A stretch of DNA of 64,000 nt, taken from NCBI GenBank assembly GCA_003254905.1, contig QANU01014112.1, positions 595,032-659,031 on the forward strand. Reading direction: 5' to 3'. The notes below the pieces were generated by a model, which ran no database searches, was not told the origin of the DNA, and worked only from the letters and a program-made list of their open reading frames with translations. Within the stretch, counting starts at the first letter, position 1. Each line of letters starts with the position of its first letter. Shown in pieces: positions 23,640 to 35,459 of this stretch. This stretch comes from Nissolia schottii. Taxonomy: Eukaryota; Streptophyta; Magnoliopsida; Fabales; Fabaceae. The translations under genes were made by a program, and so were the position numbers.

Positions 23640-26600
23640 GGTTTGTTAAAATTGTGCTTAACTTCAAGTTCAAACCATGTGCAAAATTGCACTCCTCCCC
23701 AATTTTTTATTGTGACTGACCACTAATGATTTGTGAAGTTCCAATTTTCATTTTATGTAAACACTGGAAATGAAAATAAAAACAATAAATGGGATTTTAT
23801 TATTTTTATTATTTTTACTAACCTATCAAAAAATACAGGAAAATGAAATAAAAATAAAAATTTAACAGATTCATTGATAATTAGTTGCACTTAAAAAGTG
23901 AGGTGGAGTGCAATTTTGACAAACACCAAAGATGTTTACGCAATATACCCTAATTAAAAATAAAATAAAATTAAGACAATTGCAACTATTTTAATTAGCT
24001 AAGATCATGGCTCATGAGATGAAAAGTATCCTACTTTGCCTATTGTTTAAACTCATCGAGTTATTGTAAACCCTCAAACTTCTTGCATTATATGCGCAGA
24101 CACATAATAGAAGAAATAGATTGATAAAGCATGGACATTGAGAAGAACAACCTTCCCCTCCTTCATGAGTTAGATAACAGAAATCCTGTTAAGCTGGCTG
24201 ATCAAATCTATTGTCCGATTTAGGTTTGTCTCTAAGCTATGTGACTCTCTCATATCGGATACACAATTCACAAATTCACATTTTAATTTAGCTAACTCAC
24301 CCTCCAATAAACTTCTCTACATGAGAAACTCCACTTTCAAATTAAGCTCATGGGATAGATGTAGACACATTAAATTTGCCGTGATTGTGTTGTGTATCAA
24401 CTTCTTATATTGAAACAACGTTGCCACTTACCATAGAATTAGGGGTTCATGCAGGGGTTTTACACTTTTGGAGAACTATCCACATCTCGTTTTGTGGAAT
24501 TAATCCATCTACTGGTATTCATAAACCACTATCATACTCCTATATTGCCTCAAATGATTTTAAAAGTTATGTTTGTAGAACGCTTTATTTTCGTGTGGTT
24601 TTGGATATAACAAATCTAAGGGTGATTATTTGGTATAGATTGGTGTGAGGATTGTGATTTTAGGAGGTGGAAAATTCACGTGGAGGTTCTCTCAATCAAA
24701 ACTAATACATGAAAAGAAATTAAGGGTATCCATTTTCGTTACATGATTTCCTCTAATGAATTTAGAGAGTTCTTCGATTGAGCTATTCATCGGTTGGCTA
24801 CTACATTTAATCCTACAACTAAAGTAATTATTTCTTTTGATTTGATGAAAAGGAAAAAAAACTTTCTCACAAGTACTGCTACCAGATATACGAGGTGTTT
24901 TTTGTTTGTTAAATGTGCTAGGAGAATGCCTTGGCGTATGCAATAGAAAAAGAAATGTGAGATATGGATGATGCAAGAAGTTAAGATGCGATCAACTTGG
25001 ACTACGCACAATATTGTGTTGCCTTATGCTTATAGAAGCACCCCTTTTTGTTTCACTAAATATGATGAACTTGTTGCGACAAATGACTGGATACTTAATA
25101 GAATTTAATAACGGAAGAAAGTTAGTAGAATTTCAGCTAAATTGTTATGATGTAGACAAGATGGTTATGTTTAGTGAGACTTTACCATCACTCCCGAGTG
25201 ACTTTGATGAAACAAGAGAAAAATGACCACTAATTAGTATGTGATACTCTTTAACTCTTTGTATTTTTTTTGGTAGTATAGATGTTACTTCAATATGCCA
25301 TTCTGTTTCAAAGTATGAATTAGTAAATGCTACTAAAAGTAAGGACATGCTCTTGTTCATAGTATTCATCTTATTTCCCCTTAATACCATTATTGTGTTT
25401 GAATATTATTTTGCTTCCTCACTTTAGAGTGCAATTTCAAAGTGGATGCTTCCAATTCATCATTTAAAACAAATATTAAATTAGAACATCATCATCATCT
25501 TGTTGCACTGATAGATCCATAAAATTAGAACATCACAAGTATTTTAGACTACTAGCATTCCCAATTTGAGATGAACGTACAAATGATTCAACAACAAAAG
25601 AATCTGTCATTAACACAAAAATGCACTAATCAAGTTGCAATCACATCCACAACTATAAAAGATCTAAAATTTAAAGTACTAAGAGATATATAAAATTATT
25701 CCATTAACTCTATCCAATAGTCTAAATTTTTAAGAGAGATACAAAATTATTCTGATACTATGTTAAGAATTATTTATCTTAAAAACTTATGCCTTAAAAT
25801 AGATTAGATAATTAAACGCTTTACATAATTTTTTTTTACTATGAAGTGTGGTGACTGCTCCATGGTCTTCGAGGCTCTCGTCATTAGTCGTTCAAGAATC
25901 AAGACTACATGGGCCTACCTACAATTGGCATCTCAAAACCATCCCAATTTGAGCATAACATCAACATATCAAACTGTAACAAGAAATTAATTAACCACCA
26001 AAAGCATAAGCTAAATATTAAATACTTACTAGATGGAACAACAAACTAACTAAATCAATGTTCATGACACTAATTAACATCAAAGCAAACAACAAACTAA
26101 AGAGATCGAACAACGCATAATATGGATCTTAGCATAAAGTAGAAGAAGAAAAAAAAGGTAGATCTTGAACCTTGACTTTTTTATATTAATTTTTTGGTTT
26201 TTCAGAAGTTGCAGATCTATCAAAACCATATATCTTTATCCCAAAAATAAAAAAATAAGCAATCATATAGTATAGACAATCAACTCTTAAGATCTAAATG
26301 AGCACATACAAAGTAACTAGATGAGTTCTGCATACAAAATAAATACACACATAAACTAAAAATTAATGGCAATTAAATTAAAGATTTTGTGTGGTTGAAT
26401 CATATATCTAATATGAATAAAGGACAGATCTGATGGGAAATAATGGACATCATATATAGAAAGAGAGCAAAGGGAAAGGGAGGAACCATCAGAAATCATA
26501 GGCATGGGCGGAATTGGGAAGAAAGAAACACATAAGACTATTTTTTGTGTTGACTTTTTCATCATCCCAAAAAGCCCATTCCCATAACTTCTGATAGCTC

Positions 26601-28410
26601 CAATCTCCCATTCCCAGCTCAATGATTTCTTCTTATCATGTGTTTTTCTATTGATAGTGCAACAACCTAGCTCACTCTAAGAATATGAAAAGTATCTTCT
26701 TCATTTGCTCTTATATAGGCCAGATTCAAATGGCCATACCCTCAAGATTTGCGTTATGCAACCCTAAAGTATAAAAAAAAGGAAAGAAAATAGTAATATA
26801 AGTGAAGTGTTTTCTAGTGGTTAGGTGAGAACGTATTTATTTATGTATTTATTTTTGAGTGGCAGTGGTTAGGTAAGATGATAAGGGATGAGCGATCTAC
26901 ATTCAAGGATGAATAAGGTTAAAAATCTAAAGAAGATAATTGTCAATAGAACATTTTGGCTGCAAACAGTAATAAAGTTAAAAAAATGTATTTCAAAGAC
27001 AATAAAAATATTATAAAATGTATGTATAATAAAAATTTAAATAATTTTGTTAGGGTGATAATAATATATTATTAGTATTTGTGAAATAGCTTTTATTATC
27101 ACAAATTACAAAAAGAAAAATTGTTAAGAGACTAGTTTGTGAGAAATTTTAACAAGGCTTGTCTTGGACACGTACAGTGTGTTCTTTTTGCCTGGATGGG
27201 TTGTGTTAAATCTCTTGTTGTAAATCATTCTCGGTTTGAGTTTTAAATGAAATAAAACATACATAATAATAATAAAAAAGACTAGCAAATATATATTTTA
27301 ATAAAATTGATAGAGACTTTTATTACAAATATAAATATGCATAAATGTGAGGTGTTACAATTATTTATTTATTTATTTTTCATATAGGAAGAATCTTTTG
27401 TTTTATGCACTGGCAGTTGCCGCGAAAGTGGGCTTCAAGTTCTGAGATATCACGTGATATAAAGTCAGAAGAAAGTGAATCTAATTTAACAATGGAACCA
27501 GAATCAGCAGAGTAGGGGGGACCATTTCTTTTTGTGTCACGTGCAGAGTAGGGACCGCTTAAGTGCCACTTGCATTTCCAATTTCCTAGATTAATGTTTA
27601 ACAAGATTCGGATTTATCATTTCTTTGAAGACCTAAATGGATTGAGCTTTTGGCCTTTTAACAAAGACCAGTGTATAATAAAATGTATTTCTCCAAAGAT
27701 TTGGGCTTTGGCCCTTTTGAGCAAAAATTAAATAAAAATGATAGCCGAACGTCAATAAAATGTAATTCATCAATAAAGTATTGAAAATAGGGTTTGAATT
27801 ACCTGAACACAGTGAGCTCCGAAGGTGACGATCGAGAGCGCTTAGCTGGTTGAAATCTTCTTCTAGCAACAATGGTGGTGTATCTGCAAAGACTCCAATA
27901 ATAAAGTCAATAAACATCCAAAAATGAGTTTAGGATTAGATGTATATCTTAGTTTGTGACTGAGGTTATACAGAGAGTTCGAGTCTAAAATCATGTTCGA
28001 CTTTCTAGGGGCAAGATTTCTTTCAAACATGATCATAGTCATGTGGATCAAACTCTTCAAGCTAATTTAAATCAATTCTTTTGAGTTGAACTGAACTTGT
28101 TATCTATCATCATATCGATCGAGCTTTCTTGGACCATGACCTTAACTCGTAACAATTAATAAAAACGCAATATAATGCTATCACTATCACTTGTAAACGA
28201 TATTGAAAATTAACATTTATATAACCATCCAAAAAGGCATAATAGTTCGCCACATAAACCTTTCACAAAGTTCAGACACAAAGGTGTTCATCCAACCATT
28301 TTATTGGGCCAAACTTATTCTCAAACTTTTAAAAAACTACAAAGGGAAAATGATTTAGAGAGTTGCTTGATCCAGTGCCGCAAGAGAACATGTAATTTTC
28401 CGCATCCCTA
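23640..28410. other. Intergenic with decayed elements
   Basis: About 4.8 kb without a supported gene. The stretch 24,650-25,230 has patches that read like decayed coding sequence (for example HNIVLPYAYRSTPFCF at about 25,008) but with many stops. Near 25,752 the string CTGATACTATGTTAAGAATT resembles a copia primer site/LTR junction. At 27803-27883 (- strand) an 81-bp segment is flanked by perfect AG and GT splice-like signals but has no clear partner exon. Two CACGTG cores lie at 27451 and 27538. Confidence 0.45.
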
Positions 28411-28413
28411 GGC

Positions 28414-31400
28414 TCACTGCATTATAACAAAATAGAGGGATCTTAAAATTGTCACAAATATAAAAGAATGAAAAAAAAAAAAAATTAACAAGTTCGTTCC
28501 GCATTTTTGGTGCATCAGAAATACTCTGTCCCATGATAGAGTTTATTATTATTGTACTAAAATTAATGTCACCTTTACCTTGGGAGGAACATTGTAAGGG
28601 AACTGATCATTAGGCATAAATTCTGGCTGAGTCATGTAGGGTTGCGGATACTGCTGGTTACTTGCTCCCTGGTCCTATGAAGTCAAATGAAAGGGAATTT
28701 CATCAATTTCATTATAATTAATGCACATTTACTAGTAATTAACAATTGCATAATCTTCTCAAATGATATTTTACATTGTCATCCAATTAGGTAAGAGACT
28801 TTTAAAGTAGTGAGATAAAACTTAACCATTTTTACTTATGTAGCACCACATGATTAAATGATCGTCATTATATAGAAATTAATCTATTATACATTAAGGC
28901 ATAGATTTACAAACCTACAATACAGAGGTGTATAATTTTAAATTTTATTTTGTACTCACTTGGCCCATATTCATTTGATTTTCATTAGAGCCAGCATCTT
29001 GAGTCAGGGGAGCTTGGTTTCCTCCAAAGACATTTAAATTATTCCCTTCCTGTTATAGTAATTACATCATAATTTTCAAATGCTCGTTAATAAATCTAAA
29101 TAAAACAATGAACTCAAGTGCTTGTTTATCTTAGGATATAGTAACTTATTTTTCATACAATCATTTTAATTTCTTACAAATAAATAAATAAATATTTAAA
29201 TAGGTAAATAAAAATACTCACATTAATGTTGGTATTCATAGGATTTCCCATAGTTGCACCATAAGATATGGCACTTTGGTTTCCAACAGCCATGTTTGTA
29301 GCATTCCCTTCCTGTTACCATAAACCTCTGATCAATTTTTCATACAATTTAAATTTTGACCAAAACAATGAATCTATGTGCTTGTTTATCATTGGATAAC
29401 TTATTTTTATTTTTTTTGTATACAACTGTTTTCCTTGCAAAATAAATTAATTTGCGAAAATGTAAAGATAAAAATTCATAACCATACACTCATATTCATC
29501 ATTATTGGATTTGCCACAAAATCAGTAATTTGAGGCAGAGCAATTTGATTCCCTTCTTCCAGAACATATCCTCCCTGCTATTTAAAAAGTACACCATATA
29601 ATTGTCAATTGCATGTATTATGAACCTAAATAAAGCAATGAACTAAATTTGCCTATTTAGTTGGATGAATTAAGTAGAAAAACTACTCACGTCTTTGTGC
29701 AAAGCTAAGGTAAAGAGTTACACAAAATAGTTATAAAACCAAATTTACTTCATACTCACATTGCTCATACTGATCATAGGATTCATGAAAATTGCATCAC
29801 AAGGCAGTGCCACTTGATTTCCAGCAGCAATATTTGCAGCATTATTTTCTTGCTACACATAATAAGTACACCAACCATAGTTGCCAATTGCATATATTTA
29901 AGAAATTCATTGTTGATTGCACATAAATATGGAAATTAAGAATAAGAAAAATTTAAATTATCGAGACCTTTGCATCCTTAGTACAAGATTCAATGGGGTC
30001 ACTCGGAAGAACGTCAGTTAGGAAATCAAAGACATCATTCTCTAGAATTGCCTTGACCACATCACATGGTTGCACAGCATGGTTACTGTTCTCTTGAGAT
30101 TGCATCCAAGCACGAAGTGCAAGCTCCTGAATAAAAATCTCGCAGGCCTTTTCCATCAGAATTGGAGTTTCAGCACTAAGCAACTGCATTGAAAGACATT
30201 ACATCAGAGCATAGTTAGAAATTCAAATTGTTTTCTCCGAATTTCTTTGTTGGAATGATGTGACATGTATATTGAGTCTTGGATAGATAAGTGCCATTCA
30301 ATTTTATTTCAACAAACAATCAACTGCTTTTATTTTCTGTTCAAAATTCTAACATTTTTTGACAATGTAGCACTATTCTTTTAATAATCACAAACATGGT
30401 TACTTAAAAACAATAACAATTTATATCAATGACTTTTATGAAGCAATGTGTACTAATTGTAAGATCATACTTGCTAGATGACTTAGTCTTACCAAATTTA
30501 GTAAAAATGCTAGTCAACTTTTTTTTCTTCATAATACTTTGTTAGAAAGTGAGGTGACCACTAAATACTAATTCATTGATGATTGCCACTATTTTTCCTT
30601 TAAATTTTGATAAGGATAGGTGCTATTTAGTTTTATGTAAAAGTATAAATTAATAATATAAATAGATTAAAAGCATACTATAAATCAATCAAACAAAATT
30701 GTAAACCTTAGCATTGCCGCTGGATTTTATGATCCTTTTAATCCGAGCAAGAGGCAATTGTAGTCGGCTCTTAAACTCTGCATCACATGAGAACATTCCA
30801 CCAATTAATTAAGTAGTTAGTTGAAACCTATTTGTGATTTCATTTTAAATACCAAAAGGGATAAAATAAAATTTTTTAAAAAAATATTGAAGATAAAGGA
30901 CCTTCAGCGACTTGAATATTAAGTTGCTGCTTCTGCCAAAATGCTTGCATCATTTCTCTCTGCATTTGTATGAAAAAGAAATCAAACTTAAACGTGTTGT
31001 ACTGTTGTTAATGTAAAAGAGTAGTAATTAGTATTAAGCAGTGAAACACAAATATCGAAAGGTTTTCATAGACATGCGCTCACTTAGGAGTCTAAGACAT
31101 TCAATAAATATTTAGCATTCAAATATAACAGGGTATATTAAATAAAACCCAAAAAAATATATTATAAATGAGATATGTGTTTATATTTTTTTAGCAATTG
31201 CTCACATAATTTTGAGCTGAATGAGATAGTTAAATGAAATTCTCTAAAAATGATCATTTAATAATTCAAACAAATTATGTAGGCATATGCATGTGAAGAC
31301 TTAAAAAATTGATATTGAGAATAAAATAACTTATAAAATATAAATAAAATATATAAAATTCATCATAAGCAAATTAGTACCGCGACAATTATATTTTATG

Positions 31401-32102
31401 TTTTTTGAATAACTGATATCTAAAACTCATTTGAATTCATTTAATTCGACTTGAATTGAGTCAAATTGATGTATGATATAAAAGAATTCTCATTATTGCG
31501 TCTATTTTAAAAGTATTTACACTTAAAAATTATCCTCGATTTGGGACCTAATTTAGGATCTGGGACATTTTGATTGAATCGAGTTGTGTTGTGTTGTTGA
31601 TCTATTCGGTCGATTTTTTTGTTGTTGATTTTGTGATTTTTTCAGCATTATTGCATTTTCTCTGGTTCATGTTCAAATTTTTTAGGGTTTTTGAATATGA
31701 CCATGTTCGTTCTACTGCGCCGTTTGTGTCTTCTAGCTTAGTTCTTGTGCCAATTTTTGGGATCTAAGCTCCGTATTTGTCATTTTAGGTTTTAATTTGA
31801 TGTCCCCACAATGTTCCTTTCTTTTGAGAGCCGAACCATATTCAATTATCAAAAAAAAAAAAAAAAAATTTCGAACCAATCAAATTTTCAAAAAATCAAA
31901 ACATATTTAAGATCTTCAAAACAATCATTGATGATATGCCAAAAATACAATAGTTGCTACTCATAATCATGCGTACACTTGTTCAAATTATGTCTGCATA
32001 TGATCCAAGATAAAATAATAAAAAAGAAATAAATAAATTTACCTTCCAAGGAGGCCCTGATGACATGTTTGGTGGATTGGAATTACTGCTATTGGAATCC
32101 AT
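28414..32102 (-). CDS. NF-YC-like histone-fold transcription factor subunit, divergent, 287 aa
   Basis: Ten exons on the - strand: 32043-32102, 30902-30959, 30707-30777, 29968-30183, 29760-29852, 29488-29574, 29222-29311, 28960-29049, 28579-28674, and a last exon giving only TGA (28414-28416). All have GT-AG borders and the sum is 864 nt. The histone fold spans residues 38-130 or so: FKSRLQLPLARIKRIIKSSG, LLSAETPILMEKACEIFIQE and NDVFDFLTDVLPSD match NF-YC, which pairs with NF-YB and then NF-YA on CCAAT boxes in the nucleus. Upstream REMMQAFWQKQQLNIQ matches the NF-YC N-terminal helix. It is divergent in the usual ADEDVRMIS region (SSGNAKLLS here). Residues 136-255 come from four similar exons rich in Asn, Gly and Met. 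It is probably a lineage-specific NF-YC paralogue; whether it still forms the trimer is unknown. Confidence 0.85.
28945..29870 (-). repeat. Four tandem copies of a 263-278-bp exon-plus-intron unit
   Basis: Exons 5-8 of the NF-YC-like gene (93, 87, 90, 90 bp, all phase 0) begin at 29852, 29574, 29311 and 29049, a step of 278, 263 and 262 bp. Each encodes GNQ near residue 11 and, in three of four, NPM or NPI further on. The introns share blocks such as AAACAATGAA followed by TGCTTGTTTATC on the + strand. This is direct evidence of tandem segmental duplication within the gene. Confidence 0.8.
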
Positions 32103-32149
32103 TGCTAGCTAGGTTGAAAATTGCTTCAATGCCTTAACTTGTTAAGCGG

Positions 32150-32170
32150 GAGCTCTTTAAATAAGGATGA
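32150..32170 (-). promoter_or_regulatory. Putative TATA element of the NF-YC-like gene
   Basis: On the - strand CCTTATTTAAAGAGC lies about 55 bp upstream of the ATG at 32102. It is A+T-rich within a locally G+C-richer stretch and in a fitting position for a short leader. Confidence 0.35.
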
Positions 32171-34785
32171 ACGTATTCTTATCTCTTTTCTGAATACGTT
32201 AGACGGTTTTTTTATTAATTAAAATCATTAATGGTGCATTAACTGTATTTAATAAAAGAAGCCGCATGAGATATTAAAACATCTTCGTATCTTGAAAAAA
32301 GTAACAGGCATTAACTATTTTTTTTATCGATATACTAAAATTTGAATTTATGACCTCATTGCAAGCTACACAAACCTGTTATCACCTATCCTAGTGACTT
32401 TAGGCATTAAATATTTGATAATAAGTAATGATACTTTTTTTTTTGTGAATACTACTTTAATTGTTATCAAATAATTGTCCACCTTTTCATTTTAATATTT
32501 TCATATAAGAGTTTTGCTAACTAATGCCTGGATGATATTGGTTAAAGAATCAATAGTAGAAGGTTTTATAAGTTTTTAATGTTTTAAATGTATTGAAAAC
32601 TTAAACATCTCACTTTTCAATTAAAAAACTTTTATTATTAGTTTCTTAACTAGAGTGCCCTTAACAAAATCATTTTCATAAATGACTGTCTACTTCTTAA
32701 ATCTAGACAATATTAATTTTTCTTTTATTAATATACCCTTACTAAATGTATACGCAGTGAAAGAGAGAGAGTAATAATAGATAAGAGATAATAAATAAAA
32801 AATAAAGATATTAAATATAGATAATTTTATAAAAATTACTATCAATATTCAATTACTTTGAGATTTTTAATCAATTTTTTTATATTTGCGCTTAACTCAA
32901 AGTGAACAATTAATAGAAGACAGAGATAATAATTCTTTTGGTCCCGATGCCTTTCATATTTTAGTCATTTTTCACTTTTGATCCAAGCAATCATCCAATT
33001 TTGAATCTCATTTTAACAACCCCAAATTCTTTGAATAATCTCTTAAAATTTTATAAAAGGTATAGATCTGTATCTTAACTTTAAAATGAGCAGTAGTTTG
33101 GTTTAATTGGTCTTGGGATAAGAAATTTATGACTTGATAACCATAAAGACAAACATAAATACAACCTAGAAGACAGACGGCAAAATTTAGTCTTTTTAAA
33201 GATTACTAGATGAAATTGAATAAACTGATATACTTTGGGGACTAGAAATGTATTTCGGCCTATAATTAATTTACAATAAAGGCATAAAATAATGTTAATT
33301 TTATTTAATAGATATATTAAATGAAAAATGAATTTAAAATAACGCGTTTTCATTATTATGGTCAGACTTCTCATTAATTAAAACCACTTTTAAATTACAA
33401 ACTGTATATCGCACTTCCATTATTAGGAGTTAAAGTCCAATTTCTTTTATTAATGAGTTTTGTCTTATTTCATTTGAGTTATTATCATTCTCACCATTCT
33501 GTCACACTCACATCACATTCACCCGCTATGACTTGAGTCTCTCCTTTGTTGTCTGCTAATTGCTACCCAAACACACAAATTCACCTATTGTAAGTCTTTG
33601 CCTTTCTGCACCCTTCTCATCATTCTTCAATCTCCCTCACCAAAGAGCAAAAACATTTTAAATTATCATTGATTTTCATCTGTCCAAAACTGTCCCGTCA
33701 AGTGTCACCTTATGACTTGTATCTACACAGTAATAAAACATAATATAGGAGAGTTGATTTGCAAAAAAGAAGACATGTGCGAAACTATGTTTCTTTTATA
33801 CTTGGATTTATTTTTCCTTTGTAATCCGATACGATTTGATCGACCATGGTACTTAGATCGATATGCTAGTCATATTAAATAAATTGCATTTAGTAATTAT
33901 GGTTGACACGCAATCACATGGATAGCAAGCACCAAGAAAAGTAATCAAGCTTCGGAAATTGGTGTTGTAGAAAAATCAAAACATACTAAAAGCTGATTCT
34001 ATATATTTCTAGCTAGTTTTTGTCTTTTTTTTAATACTTTTCTAAGCCAAAGGCTCATTATCCATGGACATGATAGAGTAGAGATGTAAGCATTTCCATC
34101 ACACGTGTTTTTCTGCCCAAACAATTTACATTGCACTAAAATTTACTGGCCTCCTATGTAATTAAAGAAATTTAGCGTACTGTTATTATAATAAAAAATT
34201 TATATTGTCATCCAACCGTTATTAAACGTTAGAATTTTGAGGTTGTGAATGCGACAATTAGCACTTCTATTAATATATACAATATTATAAATTAATTCAT
34301 CAATGTGACGTGAGCTACTAACTATAATATATAAACAAATTAGTCTAGTTGGTTTTCTTTGACTAGTCTATTACACATGGCTCATGCATGAACCATCATT
34401 TGTGGCCGCTTACGCCATTGCTCTGCTAAAAAAATCACAATATACCACAATGAACGGAATCACTAATTAAAGAGTTAATATTGCGTGTGTGTGTATGAAA
34501 AAGAAAGAAAACTTTAATAACATAAGAGTAACTACTATGAATTTGAGGATTTAATAAACTATGAGGGAGAGGAAAATTGATAAACAAACGAGTTTTTGTA
34601 CAACTTATGAACATATTCCCAATCAAATACTCTCAATATATAGAAGGGGAAAAATGAAAAAATATATTATAAGTTGAACAAAGTCATGGTAATTCCCAAC
34701 ATTTTATGCTGGATCACATGGAAACTTCTATATGAAACATATCACGAAACGATATTGAACTCCAAATCATTTAGTCATAGAAGCT
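32171..34785. other. Intergenic, no gene seen
   Basis: A+T-rich spacer, with no open frame that has recognisable motifs. Near 34787 the string GCTCTGATATCACAACAGAAATT resembles a decayed copia primer site plus LTR start (- strand). Confidence 0.5.
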
Positions 34786-34911
34786 CTGATATCACAACAG
34801 AAATTATCTATCCTAAAAGTTTAAGCTAATGGATAAAGACAATTGAATGATTTTATATATAAGGTAAAAGCGAAACCAAAAGAATAACAAAATTAAGAGA
34901 CAAATTACATA

Positions 34912-35325
34912 CTACACGGGGTAAAGTTCATTGGAAGCAACCAAGGCCTTGGAGATCTCAAAAATGAGCCTAGCCTCAAAAGCATCTCGTGTGTAGTCCT
35001 TTGAAACGTCACGAGCCTTTGGGATCCTCTTGTCGCCAAAGTGGTTATCGGTGGTCATGGACTTCAACATGAAATTCATGTAAGCATTCTTTAATTTGGT
35101 CATCATCTTAATTGGTGACCTAATTGCAACCCAAGTCATCCTTGGAATTGCCTTGATCCTCCAATACCGGCGGCGGCGAGGCAACGGGCTTCCTTTCAAA
35201 GTTATGGTATTCACTTTCTTCCTCCCGCCGGCCGTGCCATCGATCCGTTGGTAGCGCCGGCGTCTCATGTACCGCTTGACGCTGCCATATGTCGGCTTAG
35301 GCAATAGTGATTCCATTTCCATCAT
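34912..35325 (-). CDS. Small basic plant protein, 137 aa, function unknown
   Basis: A single-exon gene on the - strand. The start MMEMESLLPKPTYGSVKRYM is followed by a very basic stretch (RRRRYQR, then PRRRRYWRIKA at about residues 49-59). A helix-like C-terminal half follows (MTKLKNAYMNFMLKSM, then FEARLIFEISKALVA). I know such short MESLLPKP..GSVKRYWRRR.Y proteins only as uncharacterised plant proteins. A conserved-looking start, codon composition richer in G+C than the flanks, and a TTTAAA TATA-like site on the - strand near 35450 (about 125 bp upstream) support a real gene. No catalytic motif, signal peptide or membrane segment is seen. The basic patches could bind nucleic acid or phospholipid, but that is speculation. 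Confidence 0.75.
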   Translation of the reverse strand: MMEMESLLPKPTYGSVKRYMRRRRYQRIDGTAGGRKKVNTITLKGSPLPRRRRYWRIKAIPRMTWVAIRSPIKMMTKLKNAYMNFMLKSMTTDNHFGDKRIPKARDVSKDYTRDAFEARLIFEISKALVASNELYPV

Positions 35326-35459
35326 GTTTATTTGGTAAGAGCTTGAAGGAGGAGGAGAAAAAGGTGAAGGGGTGTGTGTGTGTTTTTTTGTTTTTTGAAG
35401 TGAAATAGTGAATGGTTTGGGTTTTGATTATGGGCATTGCACGTTGGAGGATTTAAAGG

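Noticed and set aside
24385-25226. Cluster of short open frames
   Set aside because: Many stops between them; best explained as a decayed element. No family could be named.
27633-27917. 94-codon - strand frame overlapping the exon-like segment
   Set aside because: It runs through both splice-like borders and has no recognisable domain; a chance frame.
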